Assembly (NCBI GenBank): GCA_016721925.1
Contig: JADKHE010000003.1
Coordinates: 124,001 to 188,000 of the forward strand
Origin: Candidatus Skiveiella danica
GTDB lineage: Bacteria > Pseudomonadota > Gammaproteobacteria > Burkholderiales > Burkholderiaceae_C
Direction: 5' to 3'
Length of the DNA stretch: 64,000 nt
The position numbers were made by a program, and so were the translations under genes. Shown piece by piece: positions 1 through 11,316 of the stretch (its first letter is position 1; the number at the start of each line of letters is the position of its first letter). Under the pieces are notes generated by a model. That model ran no database searches. It was given only the letters and a program-made list of their open reading frames with translations, and had not been told where the DNA came from.

Positions 1-199
1 GCGCGCCGGGCCGGGTTGATTCACCTCCGATGTCGAGAATGTGAGCACCGTCGCGCAGCAAGCGCTCGCAGTGGTTCAGGGCCGCCGACAGATCGGCGAG
101 CCGCCCGCCGTCGGAAAACGAGTCCGGCGTGACATTGACGATGCCCATCACCCGTGGGCGCGTCAGATCAATGGAGTAGCGGGTGGTTTGCCAGAACAT
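1..199 (-). CDS. folP: Dihydropteroate synthase, N-terminal part (runs off the left edge)
   Basis: Folate biosynthesis enzyme that condenses p-aminobenzoate with hydroxymethyl-dihydropterin diphosphate. Only about the first 66 residues lie in the window. Reading from the ATG at 199, the family hallmark GIVNVTPDSFSDGG appears near residues 19-32, and DIGGESTRPG lies at the window edge; both are pterin-binding loops of DHPS. The gene follows ftsH on the same strand with a 66-bp gap, the ftsH-folP order common in proteobacteria. The rest of the gene is outside the window. Confidence 0.93.
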   Translation of the reverse strand, partial: MFWQTTRYSIDLTRPRVMGIVNVTPDSFSDGGRLADLSAALNHCERLLRDGAHILDIGGESTRPGA

Positions 200-265
200 G
201 AAAGAAACAAGAACGGGGCGCGAGGCCCCGTGATTGTGCCCGTGCGGGCGGAAGGAATGGCCGGC

Positions 266-2182
266 TCAGGCTGCCGTCGGTGCCGGATCGGTCTTGACCG
301 CCGGGCTGCCACCGCTGCCGCCCCCACCTGCCGGCGGCGTGCGGGGTGTCCAGTCCTTCGGCGGACGCGGCTCGCGCCCTGCCATGATGTCGTCGAGTTG
401 CTCGGAATCGATGGTTTCCCACTCCAGCAGGGCTTTGGCCATGGCGTGCATCTTGTCGCTGTGCTCTTCGATCAGGCGGCGGGCCAGCGCGTATTGCTCG
501 TCGATGATGCGGCGCACTTCGGCATCCACCTTCTGCATCGTTTCTTCGCTCATATTGGTGGTCTTGGTCACCGAACGGCCCAGAAACACCTCGCCTTCAT
601 TCTCCGCGTAGACCATGGGTCCGAGCGCTGCGGTCATGCCGTAGCGCATGACCATGTCGCGGGCGATGTGGGTGGCGCGCTCGAAGTCGTTGCTCGCGCC
701 GGTCGTCATCTGGTGCATGAACACCTCTTCGGCGATACGGCCCCCGAACAGCATGCTGATCTGGTTCAGCATGTAGTCCTTGTCGTAGCTGTAGCGGTCC
801 TGCGCGGGCAGGCTCATGGTCACACCCAGTGCGCGGCCGCGGGGAATGATGGTGACCTTGTGCACCGGGTCGCACTTGGGCAGCAGCTTGCCGATCAGGG
901 CATGACCGGATTCATGGTAGGCGGTGTTGCGGCGCTCTTCCTCGGGCATCACCATGCTCTTGCGCTCCGGGCCCATGAGGATCTTGTCCTTGGCCTTCTC
1001 GAAGTCCTGCATCTCGACAACACGGGCATTGCGGCGAGCGGCCATCAGCGCCGCTTCGTTGCACAGATTGGCCAGATCCGCGCCGCTCATGCCAGGCGTG
1101 CCGCGGGCGATCACGCCGGGGTTCACGTCCTGCCCGATCGGCACTTTGCGCATGTGCACGCTCAGAATCTGTTCGCGGCCGCGGATGTCCGGCAGGGTCA
1201 CGTAGACCTGACGGTCAAAGCGGCCGGGCCGCAACAGCGCCGCATCCAGGATGTCCGGCCGGTTGGTGGCGGCCACCACGATCACGCCGACGTTCGTCTC
1301 GAAGCCGTCCATCTCCACCAGCATCTGGTTCAGCGTCTGTTCGCGTTCGTCGTTGCCACCGCCCAGCCCGGCGCCGCGCTGGCGACCCACCGCATCGATT
1401 TCGTCGATGAAGATGATGCAGGGGGCGTTCTTCTTGGCGTTCTCGAACATGTCGCGCACACGCGCTGCGCCCACACCGACGAACATCTCCACGAAGTCCG
1501 AACCCGAAATGCTGAAGAACGGGACCTTGGCCTCACCGGCGATGCCCTTGGCCAGCAGCGTTTTGCCGGTCCCGGGGGGGCCGACCAGCAGCAAGCCGCG
1601 CGGAATGCGTCCGCCAAGCTTCTGGAACTTTTGCGGATCCTTCAGGAAGTCCACGACTTCCTTGACCTCTTCCTTGGCCTCGTCACAGCCCGCGACGTCG
1701 GCAAACGTGACCTGGTTGGTGCTTTCGTCCAGCATCCGGGCCTTGCTCTTGCCGAAGCTGAAGGCGCCGCCCTTGCCGCCGCCCTGCATCTGGCGCATGA
1801 AATAGACCCATACCCCGATCAGCAGCAGCATCGGCCCCCAACTGACCAGCAGGGTCATGAGCAGCGAGCCCTCTTCGCGTGGTTTGACGTCAAATTTCAC
1901 GCCGTTGTTGATCAGATCGCCGACCAGGCCCCGGTCCAGAAAGGTCGCCGTGGTGCGAACCCGCCGGTCATCCGTCATGGTCGCCACAATCTCGGTGCCG
2001 CCCTGCCCTTCCTGGATCGTGGCCGACTTGACCCGGCTGGCGCGAACCTCCTCCAGGAAATCCGAATAGCCCATGTAGGTCGCACCGGCCCCGCCACGGG
2101 TGTCAAACTGCTTGAAAACAGTAAACAACACCATGGCAATCACGAGCCAGATGGCAATTTTCGAGAACCACTGATTATTCAA
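266..2182 (-). CDS. ftsH: ATP-dependent zinc metalloprotease FtsH
   Basis: Membrane-anchored AAA+ protease that degrades misfolded membrane proteins and regulatory substrates such as LpxC and sigma-32. The 638-residue length is normal. There is an N-terminal membrane segment (about residues 8-24), a periplasmic domain, a second membrane segment (about 108-128), Walker A GPPGTGKT at 201-208, Walker B IIFIDEID near 257-264, and the zinc site HESGH at 423-427. The C-terminus is Pro/Gly-rich. The start chosen is TTG at 2182, preceded by GGAG at suitable spacing and giving the family N-terminus MNNQWFSK. It lies between rlmE upstream and folP downstream, the usual rlmE-ftsH-folP order. Confidence 0.97.
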   Translation of the reverse strand: MNNQWFSKIAIWLVIAMVLFTVFKQFDTRGGAGATYMGYSDFLEEVRASRVKSATIQEGQGGTEIVATMTDDRRVRTTATFLDRGLVGDLINNGVKFDVKPREEGSLLMTLLVSWGPMLLLIGVWVYFMRQMQGGGKGGAFSFGKSKARMLDESTNQVTFADVAGCDEAKEEVKEVVDFLKDPQKFQKLGGRIPRGLLLVGPPGTGKTLLAKGIAGEAKVPFFSISGSDFVEMFVGVGAARVRDMFENAKKNAPCIIFIDEIDAVGRQRGAGLGGGNDEREQTLNQMLVEMDGFETNVGVIVVAATNRPDILDAALLRPGRFDRQVYVTLPDIRGREQILSVHMRKVPIGQDVNPGVIARGTPGMSGADLANLCNEAALMAARRNARVVEMQDFEKAKDKILMGPERKSMVMPEEERRNTAYHESGHALIGKLLPKCDPVHKVTIIPRGRALGVTMSLPAQDRYSYDKDYMLNQISMLFGGRIAEEVFMHQMTTGASNDFERATHIARDMVMRYGMTAALGPMVYAENEGEVFLGRSVTKTTNMSEETMQKVDAEVRRIIDEQYALARRLIEEHSDKMHAMAKALLEWETIDSEQLDDIMAGREPRPPKDWTPRTPPAGGGGSGGSPAVKTDPAPTAA

Positions 2183-2331
2183 GCGAGGCTCCAGTCACAA
2201 ATTCTTCACGCGGTAGCAGTAAGTGAAGGCCATTTTAGGCGTTTCAAGCAAAGCAACCGTTGTTTTTCCCGATTGCGGCCACAGGCGCCACAGGGGATTG
2301 GCGCCAGGGCTTGCCCCGCCCTTGACCTGGG

Positions 2332-3015
2332 TCAGTTCTGGCCAGCGCGCTTCAAACCTTGACCCACCAGAAAGGTCTCGGAGGACCGATCGCGCGAGGC
2401 CTTCGGCTTGAACGGTTTGACCACTCGAAACGTCTCACGGAACAAGCGCACCAGTTCGTCATAGCCGCCGCCGTGAAACAACTTCACCACGAGCGCACCT
2501 TCGGGCTTGAGGTGGGCCAGGGCGAACTCGATCGCCAGTTCCACAAGATGAACCACGCGCGCCGCATCCGCCGACCCGATGCCCGACAGGTTCGGCGCCA
2601 TGTCGGAGACCACCACATCGGCCTGGCGCCCCGCCAGAGCGGCTTCCAGCCCTTTCAGGGTAGAGGCCTCCCGAAAGTCGCCCTGCAGAAAACAAACGCC
2701 CTCGATGGGCTCCATCGGCAGGATGTCCATGGCGATGATGACGCCATTGAGTTCCCCTGTGGCTGCCCCCCCGCCCGTCGCGGACTTGGGCGACAGCCGG
2801 CGGCGCACATACTGGCTCCAGGCACCCGGTGACGAACCCAGGTCCACGACAACCTGTCCGGGTTTGATCAGGCCGAACGACTCGTCGATCTCCTTCAGCT
2901 TGTAGGCCGCGCGCGCGCGAAATCCGTCCCGCTGCGCCTGCTTCACATAGGGGTCGTTGATATGGTCGTGCAACCACGCCTTGTTGACTTTTTTGCCCGG
3001 GGTCCTGGTTTTCAT
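2332..3015 (-). CDS. rlmE: 23S rRNA (uridine-2552 2'-O) methyltransferase RlmE (RrmJ/FtsJ)
   Basis: SAM-dependent heat-shock methyltransferase that modifies U2552 in the A-loop of 23S rRNA. The 227 residues show the RlmE pattern: AYKLKEIDES, then the SAM-binding VVDLGSSPGAWSQY, and later SDMAPNLSG with the catalytic Asp. The reading frame stays open well upstream, but the ATG at 3015 gives MKTRTPGKKVNKAWL and has AAGGG just ahead, so it is preferred. An insertion rich in Gly/Ala (GGGAATGELNG) sits after the SAM motif. It diverges from the yhbY-type gene with only 21 bp between start codons. Confidence 0.95.
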   Translation of the reverse strand: MKTRTPGKKVNKAWLHDHINDPYVKQAQRDGFRARAAYKLKEIDESFGLIKPGQVVVDLGSSPGAWSQYVRRRLSPKSATGGGAATGELNGVIIAMDILPMEPIEGVCFLQGDFREASTLKGLEAALAGRQADVVVSDMAPNLSGIGSADAARVVHLVELAIEFALAHLKPEGALVVKLFHGGGYDELVRLFRETFRVVKPFKPKASRDRSSETFLVGQGLKRAGQN

Positions 3016-3036
3016 GTTGCCCTTGATAATACGGCC

Positions 3037-3510
3037 ATGGCTCAAATACAACTTACCCCTGCCGAGCGCAAGGTCCACCGCGCGCTGGCCCACCACCTGG
3101 ATCCGGTCGTCATGATCGGTGGCGACGGACTGACGCCCGCCGTGCTCAAGGAGGCGAATGCCGCGCTCAGCGCCCATGGGCTGATCAAGATCCGGGTGCT
3201 CGGCGACGACCGCGCTGCCCGGGAACTGATCTACCAGACCTTGGCCAACGAGTTGAACGCCGCGCCCATTCAGCACATCGGCAAGCTGCTGGTGCTGTGG
3301 CGGCCGATTCCCGAAAAGGAAAAGACGGTCGACGAAGACCGCATGCCCGGTCCTCGCGACTTCAAGGTCTTGAAATTCAGCAAACGCGGCGGCCAACGTC
3401 CCGAGGTGAAGACCCTTCGCGTGCTGGGCAACCAGCGACTGACCTCGGGCGGCCAAATCAAGCGGGCCAAGCCGAAGATGAAGTCCATCAAGAAAGCCCG
3501 TCACGACTGA
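3037..3510 (+). CDS. yhbY: YhbY/CRS1-YhbY (CRM) domain RNA-binding protein
   Basis: Small RNA-binding protein of the CRM family, associated with assembly of the large ribosomal subunit. The first 100 residues carry the domain: LTPAERKVHRALAHHLDPVV, GGDGLTP and GLIKIRVLGDD, ending in GKLLVLWRP. About 55 further residues form a basic Lys/Arg-rich tail, longer than in the roughly 97-residue E. coli protein. The start is the ATG at 3037; an in-frame upstream start at 2962 would run into rlmE and is rejected. Divergence from rlmE is the common proteobacterial arrangement. Confidence 0.93.
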   Translation: MAQIQLTPAERKVHRALAHHLDPVVMIGGDGLTPAVLKEANAALSAHGLIKIRVLGDDRAARELIYQTLANELNAAPIQHIGKLLVLWRPIPEKEKTVDEDRMPGPRDFKVLKFSKRGGQRPEVKTLRVLGNQRLTSGGQIKRAKPKMKSIKKARHD

Positions 3511-3520
3511 CGCATTGCGC

Positions 3521-4264
3521 ATGAGGGACACCGACGCGCCGCTGCGCAACGTCATCTGCATGAAATGGGGCACCAAGTACGGCCCCGAGTACGTCAACCG
3601 CCTGTACGCGATGGTCCGCCGGCACCTGACCGGTGATTTCCGCATGGTGTGCCTCACCGACGACCCGACGGGTATCCGCACAGAGGTGCAATGCTTTCCC
3701 ATTCCGGCGCTGGACCTTCCGCCCGGCATCCCTGAGCGCGGCTGGACCAAGCTGGTGACGTTTTCCCAGGATCTTTACGGCCTGAAGGGAACCGCCCTCT
3801 TCCTGGACGTCGATGTGGTGGTCGTCGGTCCGCTGGACGACTTCTTCGATCTTCCCGGCGACTTCCTCGTCATTCACGACTACAAGCGCCCCTGGCGCAT
3901 CACCGGCAATTCCTCAGTCTACCGATTCGAACTGGGCGCACACCCCGATGTGCTGGCGTATTTCCGCACCCATTTCGACCAGGTGCGCACCACCTTCCGC
4001 AACGAGCAGGCCTACCTCTCAGACTTCATGCAACGCAAGGGCCTTCTGGCCTATTGGCCTGCGGCCTGGTGCCCCAGCTTCAAGTACCACGGCATCCCGC
4101 GCTGGCCGACCAACTACTGGAAGCCCCCGTTTGTGCCGGCCGGGGCCCGCATCGTGATCTTTCACGGCGAATGCAATCCGCCCGATGCGCTGGCCGGGCG
4201 CCGCAACCGCCGGTTTCGGTTCATCAAGCCTGCCGACTGGGTGGCCGAGCACTGGCGGGAATAG
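3521..4264 (+). CDS. Putative glycosyltransferase-like protein (DxD motif)
   Basis: A 247-residue protein with the look of a small GT-A type glycosyltransferase. An N-terminal segment resembles MKWGTKYGPEYVNRLYAM, followed by VCLTDD, and TALFLDVDVVVVGPLDDFF with a DxD-type metal and sugar-nucleotide site near residues 105-110. The middle (NEQAYLSDFM) and the C-terminal IFHGECNPPDAL also fit that class. There is no signal peptide or membrane segment. The ATG at 3521 is used; a TTG six bases earlier is in frame. It lies 10 bp after yhbY and probably shares its transcript. The acceptor substrate cannot be told from sequence. Confidence 0.62.
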   Translation: MRDTDAPLRNVICMKWGTKYGPEYVNRLYAMVRRHLTGDFRMVCLTDDPTGIRTEVQCFPIPALDLPPGIPERGWTKLVTFSQDLYGLKGTALFLDVDVVVVGPLDDFFDLPGDFLVIHDYKRPWRITGNSSVYRFELGAHPDVLAYFRTHFDQVRTTFRNEQAYLSDFMQRKGLLAYWPAAWCPSFKYHGIPRWPTNYWKPPFVPAGARIVIFHGECNPPDALAGRRNRRFRFIKPADWVAEHWRE

Positions 4265-4273
4265 CCCCCGCGC

Positions 4274-4690
4274 TCAGGCCTGCGGCTGCCGCGCGGCGCG
4301 CCAGAGCAGAAGTCCGGTACACAGCCACTGCAGCGCGTACAGGGCGCTGCCCACCGTGTGCCACAGCTTCAGATCCTCGCGGGCCAGAATGCGCGGTGCA
4401 ACACCAAACTCGACCAGCAAAGCCGCCAGCATCGAAATCGCTACCAGACCGATAGCAGAAAACGACCATCTGACGCTGGGATTGTCCGCATTCGACCGCA
4501 TAACCAGCAAGACGAGACCGCCACAGGCCAGCGAAACCCAGGTCTGGGCGCCAAACAGCCGGCCCGCCAGATTTCCCGCCATGGCGGGCGTGGGCAGATG
4601 GGCAAACAGCATCGGCACCACGAAGCCTGCAATCGCGCTCAGGCTGCCCCACCACAGCGCCAGCGCCATCACGGCCAGTCGATCCTTCAC
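4274..4690 (-). CDS. DUF4149-family integral membrane protein
   Basis: A 138-residue protein of unknown function with four predicted membrane helices: residues about 5-25, 47-62, 75-97 and 110-130. The sequence ALWWGSLSAIAGFVVPMLF and a later FGAQTW are typical of DUF4149 proteins found beside greA in beta-proteobacteria. The start is GTG at 4690 with a GGACCGG stretch upstream. It lies 15 bp downstream of greA on the same strand, so it is probably the last gene of the car-greA transcript. It converges on the glycosyltransferase-like gene with 9 bp between stops. Confidence 0.8.
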   Translation of the reverse strand: MKDRLAVMALALWWGSLSAIAGFVVPMLFAHLPTPAMAGNLAGRLFGAQTWVSLACGGLVLLVMRSNADNPSVRWSFSAIGLVAISMLAALLVEFGVAPRILAREDLKLWHTVGSALYALQWLCTGLLLWRAARQPQA

Positions 4691-4705
4691 CCGGTCCGCC
4701 CCGGC

Positions 4706-5182
4706 TCAGACGTAAGTCACGGCGACGACTTCATACCGCCGCACGCCACCTGGCGCCTGTACCTCGGCCGTATCGCCCTCCTCCTTGCCGATCAGCGCAC
4801 GCGCGATCGGACTGGAAATGTTGATCAGCCCGTGCTTGAGGTCGGCCTCGTCCTCGCCGACGATCTGGTAGGTCACTGCAGCACCTGTGTCCTCGTCTTC
4901 CAACTTGACCGTGGCGCCGAAGACCACCCGCCCACCGGCGTCCAGCGCCGCCGGATCGATGATCTGGGCCGCTGACAGCTTGCCCTCGATCTCCTGGATG
5001 CGCCCTTCGATGAAGCCTTGACGGTCCTTGGCCGCGTCGTATTCGGCGTTCTCGCTCAGATCGCCCTGCGCACGGGCCTCGGCAATCGCATTGATGACCC
5101 AGGGTCGGTCGACCGTCTTGAGCCGATGCAGTTCGGCCTTCAGCTTTTCGGCGCCGCGCTTGGTGATGGGTATGGTGGCCAC
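4706..5182 (-). CDS. greA: Transcription elongation factor GreA
   Basis: Stimulates cleavage of backtracked RNA by RNA polymerase. The GTG at 5182 gives MATIPITKRGAEKLKAEL and exactly 158 residues, the standard length. The upstream TTG at 5197 in the same frame is less likely because the GGAGA ribosome site sits correctly for the GTG. The coiled-coil N-domain carries GDLSENAEYDAAK with the acidic Asp and Glu tip residues; the C-terminal domain includes SPIARALIGK. It lies 82 bp after carB on the same strand, an arrangement common in this group. Confidence 0.96.
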   Translation of the reverse strand: MATIPITKRGAEKLKAELHRLKTVDRPWVINAIAEARAQGDLSENAEYDAAKDRQGFIEGRIQEIEGKLSAAQIIDPAALDAGGRVVFGATVKLEDEDTGAAVTYQIVGEDEADLKHGLINISSPIARALIGKEEGDTAEVQAPGGVRRYEVVAVTYV

Positions 5183-5264
5183 TTTGAGAGTCTCCAAAAG
5201 GAAACCGCCGAGCGTTGCCGTCCGGCGGTGTCAAGATAAATTGATTATGCCGTGAACCGAGCCG

Positions 5265-8526
<3,262 letters not shown>

Positions 8527-8534
<8 letters not shown>

Positions 8535-9722
8535 GCTTCTTCTCCGTGGCGTTTTGCATCAGCGCGGTGAAACGGTCAAACAGGTAGGCGATATCGTGCG
8601 GGCCGGGCGAGGCTTCGGGGTGGCCCTGGAAGCAGAACGCCGGCTTGTCAGTGCGGGCCAGGCCTTGCAGCGTGCCGTCGAACAGGCTCACGTGGGTGGC
8701 GCGCAGGTTAGGGCCCAGGGTTTTTTCGTCCACTGCGAAGCCGTGGTTCTGGCTCGTGATCGAGACCCGGCCGGAATCCAGGTCCTTGACCGGATGGTTG
8801 GCGCCATGGTGGCCGAACTTCATCTTGAAGGTCTTCGCGCCCGAGGCCAGAGCCAGGATCTGGTGGCCCAGGCAAATCCCGAAGGTCGGGATGCCGGTGT
8901 CGATCAGTTCGCTGACCGCGGCGATGGCGTAGTCGCAGGGCTGAGGGTCACCGGGCCGTTGGACAGAAAGATGCCGTCGGGCCGGTATTTCAGCACCTCG
9001 GCGGCCGGCGTCTGTGCGGGAACCACAGTGACCTTGCAGCCACGCTGCGCCAGCATGCGCAGGATGTTTTTCTTTACACCGAAGTCGTAGGCAACGACAT
9101 GGAAGGTCGGTGCGGTCTGGGTGCCATAACCCGGTTGGCCATCGGGCTGCGCCAGTCTCCATTCGGTCTGTGCCCACTCGTAGGGCTGGGCCACGGACAC
9201 CACCTTGGCCAGATCCTGGCCGGCCATGCTGGGCGCGCCCTGGGCTGCCGCAATGGCCTGATCGACCAGGGCTTGGGTCACCACCTCGCCAGCGGCCAGG
9301 CCCACGACGGCACCATTCTGGGCGCCGCGGGTGCGCAGCAGGCGGGTCAGCTTGCGGGTGTCGATGTTGGCGATCGCGACCGTGTGTTCGGCCACCAGGT
9401 ATTGCGAGAGCGTGCGCGTCGCGCGGAAGTTGCTGGCCAGCAGCGGCAGGTCCTTGATGATGAGGCCAGCGGCATGGACCTTGTCGGCTTCGATGTCCTG
9501 CTGGTTGACGCCGTAATTGCCGATGTGCGGATACGTGAGCGTCACGATCTGCTGGCAGTAGCTCGGGTCGGTGAGGATTTCCTGGTAGCCGGTCATCGCG
9601 GTGTTGAACACCACTTCGCCGACGGTGGAGCCGGTGGCTCCGATCGAATTGCCGATAAAGACCGTGCCGTCTGCGAGCGCCAGGATGGCGGGCGGGAAGG
9701 TTCCCTGAAGAGACAAAAGCAC
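8527..9722 (-). pseudogene. carA: Carbamoyl phosphate synthase, small subunit, broken by a one-base frameshift
   Basis: Glutamine amidotransferase subunit that supplies ammonia to CarB. The N-terminal part (start GTG at 9722 with GGAG upstream) reads normally through GTFPPAILALADGTVF, TGYQEILTDPSY and YRPDGIFLSNGP. It then shifts: in the sequence as given the next codons read VTLSPATTPSP, while the expected GDPQPCDYA continues in another frame from about 8954. The second part carries the class-I amidotransferase nucleophile motif GICLGHQ and the His/Glu region FQGHPEASPGPHD, and ends normally at 8527. One G missing from a G run near 8951-8955 explains everything. With that base restored the protein is 398 residues. 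An assembly error is more likely than a true null. Confidence 0.92.
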
Positions 9723-9846
9723 TGGGTTCTCCGGATGGTTGCGGGTACGCCCAAACGCGCCCAGGGCATGACTCCTGGTGGCTGCTTTTGTGGGATTCTG
9801 GCTAAGGCTGCGGCTTGAGCGTACGGTTGATGCGGGAAAGCCTCTC

Positions 9847-9891
9847 ATTATAACGGGGGAAACCCTGAACTGACCCTGAACTGACAGGGTT
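9847..9891 (-). promoter_or_regulatory. Probable carA promoter and upstream repeats
   Basis: In the 197-bp gap between the TrmH-family gene and carA, the minus strand shows a perfect -10 box TATAAT (9847-9852), about 125 bases before the carA GTG. No strong -35 box is evident. Immediately upstream lie two tandem copies of CCCTGAACTGA (9863-9884 on the plus strand). The arms AACCCTG (9861-9867) and CAGGGTT (9885-9891) could form a hairpin. The repeats might be a regulator site or a weak terminator for the gene above; neither can be proven from sequence. Confidence 0.5.
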
Positions 9892-9919
9892 CGAGGCCGC
9901 TTGAGGCCTTCCGGTCGCC

Positions 9920-10702
9920 CTAGCGGCGGCTGGCCCAGGCGGCCGCGCTGGCGTGCAGACAGATGGCCGCCGCCGCGGCCACATTGAGCGACTCTTCGCC
10001 GCCGGGCTGCGCAATCCGCACCGAACAGGCCGCTCTTGCCGCCACGTCGGCACACACGCCCTGCCCTTCGTGTCCCAGAACCCATGCGCACGGATATGGC
10101 GGGGCGCGCTCGTGCAGGAATTCGCCCTGGTGGGAACTCGTCACGGCCAGGGGCACGTTGAGGGCATCGAGCGCCCCCGCATCCGCCCCTTCGATCAGGT
10201 GCAGGCCGAAATGCGCGCCCATGCCTGCCCGCAGCACCTTGGGTGACCACAGCGCTGCCGTCCCCTTCAGCGCCACGACCTGGCGAAACCCGAAGGCCCC
10301 GGCACTGCGCAGGATGGAGCCGACATTGCCGGCATCCTGCACCCGGTCCAGCACCACGGTGGGCACATCGGGCTGCACGGTGTGCCCCAGTGGCAGCTCG
10401 ATCAGGAAACCCATCGGCGCCGGGGATTCCAGCCCGCTGACCTCTGCAAACAGGCGGTCTGGAATGACTATATTTTTAATAGCTGCTGATGACCAATCTA
10501 CGCTGGGATGAGCCCAAAAAGATTCAGAAAATACAGCAGTAGCCGGTTTGAGGCCCCGCTCCAGCGCCGCGCGGCACAGGTGATCGCCTTCCAGCCAGAC
10601 CTGACCCTGCTTTCGGTAGGCCACGCTGTCCTGGGCCAGACGTCGCAGCGACTTGATGAAGGGGTTGTCGCGGGAGGTGATCAGTGCCGGTTCTGTGCTC
10701 AT
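9920..10702 (-). CDS. TrmH/SpoU-family RNA 2'-O-methyltransferase
   Basis: SPOUT-class methyltransferase of 260 residues that acts on tRNA or rRNA. Motif 1, VVLDRVQDAGNVGSILRSAG, lies near 131-150; motif 2 includes VLGHEGQGV; motif 3 is GGEESLNVAAAAA. The N-terminal substrate-binding segment begins ITSRDNPFIKSLRRL. The ATG at 10702 overlaps the rnhB stop, so it is probably the last gene of the long rpsB-rnhB block. Residues about 58-78 are encoded by interspersed repeat copy A, read in antisense, without breaking the frame. The exact target (for example the RlmB-type G2251) cannot be assigned. Confidence 0.88.
   Translation of the reverse strand: MSTEPALITSRDNPFIKSLRRLAQDSVAYRKQGQVWLEGDHLCRAALERGLKPATAVFSESFWAHPSVDWSSAAIKNIVIPDRLFAEVSGLESPAPMGFLIELPLGHTVQPDVPTVVLDRVQDAGNVGSILRSAGAFGFRQVVALKGTAALWSPKVLRAGMGAHFGLHLIEGADAGALDALNVPLAVTSSHQGEFLHERAPPYPCAWVLGHEGQGVCADVAARAACSVRIAQPGGEESLNVAAAAAICLHASAAAWASRR
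10471..10531 (+). repeat. Interspersed repeat copy A (inside the TrmH-family gene)
   Basis: The plus strand reads AATAGC, then GATGACCA, then ACGCTGGGATGAGCC, with A/T-rich ends. These are the core blocks of a repeat family seen nine times in this window. This copy is wholly inside the methyltransferase gene and is translated from the other strand as roughly WAHPSVDWSSAAIK. Confidence 0.8.
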
Positions 10703-11316
10703 GCCAGCACCCCCGCGACCGGCGAAAACGAACGGCGGTGCTCCGGGCACGCGCCGTGCTCGCGCAGGGCCGCCAGATGCGCCGCCGTGCCGTAGCCCTT
10801 GTGGGCCGCAAATCCGTACTGGGGAAACTGCTCGTCGTAGCGCGCGCACCAGCGGTCGCGATGAACCTTGGCCAGAATCGATGCCGCCGAGATCGCCGGG
10901 ACCTTGTCGTCACCCTTGACGATCGCCTCGGCCAGCACGTCCAGCCGCGGCAGGCGGTTGCCGTCGACCAGCACCTTGGCGGGCTTCAGGCGCAGCCCTT
11001 GAACGGCGCGCTGCATGGCCAGCAAGGTCGCTTGCAGGATGTTGAGCGTGTCGATCTCGGCCACGCTGGCCTCGGCAATCGAGCAGCAGAGCGCCTTGGC
11101 CATGATTTCATCGTACAGCGCCTCGCGCCGACGCGGCGACAGCTTCTTGGAGTCTGCCAGTCCGCGCACCGGATTCAGGTCGTCCAGGATGACGGCGGCC
11201 GCAACCACCGGGCCGGCCAATGGCCCGCGACCGGCCTCGTCCACCCCGGCCACCAGACCAGGGCCGTCCCAGACCAGCGGGACCTGTTCAGCGCGCGAGT
11301 ATTTTCTCGATCGCAT
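10699..11316 (-). CDS. rnhB: Ribonuclease HII
   Basis: Removes RNA from RNA-DNA hybrids, including single misincorporated ribonucleotides. The 205 residues contain GVDEAGRGPLAGPVVAAAV (about residues 24-42, with the catalytic Asp-Glu pair), LADSKKLSPRRRE, VLVDGNRLP and ASILAKVHRDRW, all RNase HII hallmarks. The ATG at 11316 overlaps the end of lpxB by 29 bases, and the stop overlaps the next start. The lpxB-rnhB order is conserved across proteobacteria. Confidence 0.96.
   Translation of the reverse strand: MRSRKYSRAEQVPLVWDGPGLVAGVDEAGRGPLAGPVVAAAVILDDLNPVRGLADSKKLSPRRREALYDEIMAKALCCSIAEASVAEIDTLNILQATLLAMQRAVQGLRLKPAKVLVDGNRLPRLDVLAEAIVKGDDKVPAISAASILAKVHRDRWCARYDEQFPQYGFAAHKGYGTAAHLAALREHGACPEHRRSFSPVAGVLA

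Noticed and set aside
41..2362. 773-codon plus-strand frame across folP and ftsH
   Set aside because: Antisense shadow of ftsH, with no ribosome site and no recognisable motif.
9863..9884. Short tandem repeat considered as a CRISPR trace
   Set aside because: There are only two adjacent 11-bp units, no spacers and no cas genes.
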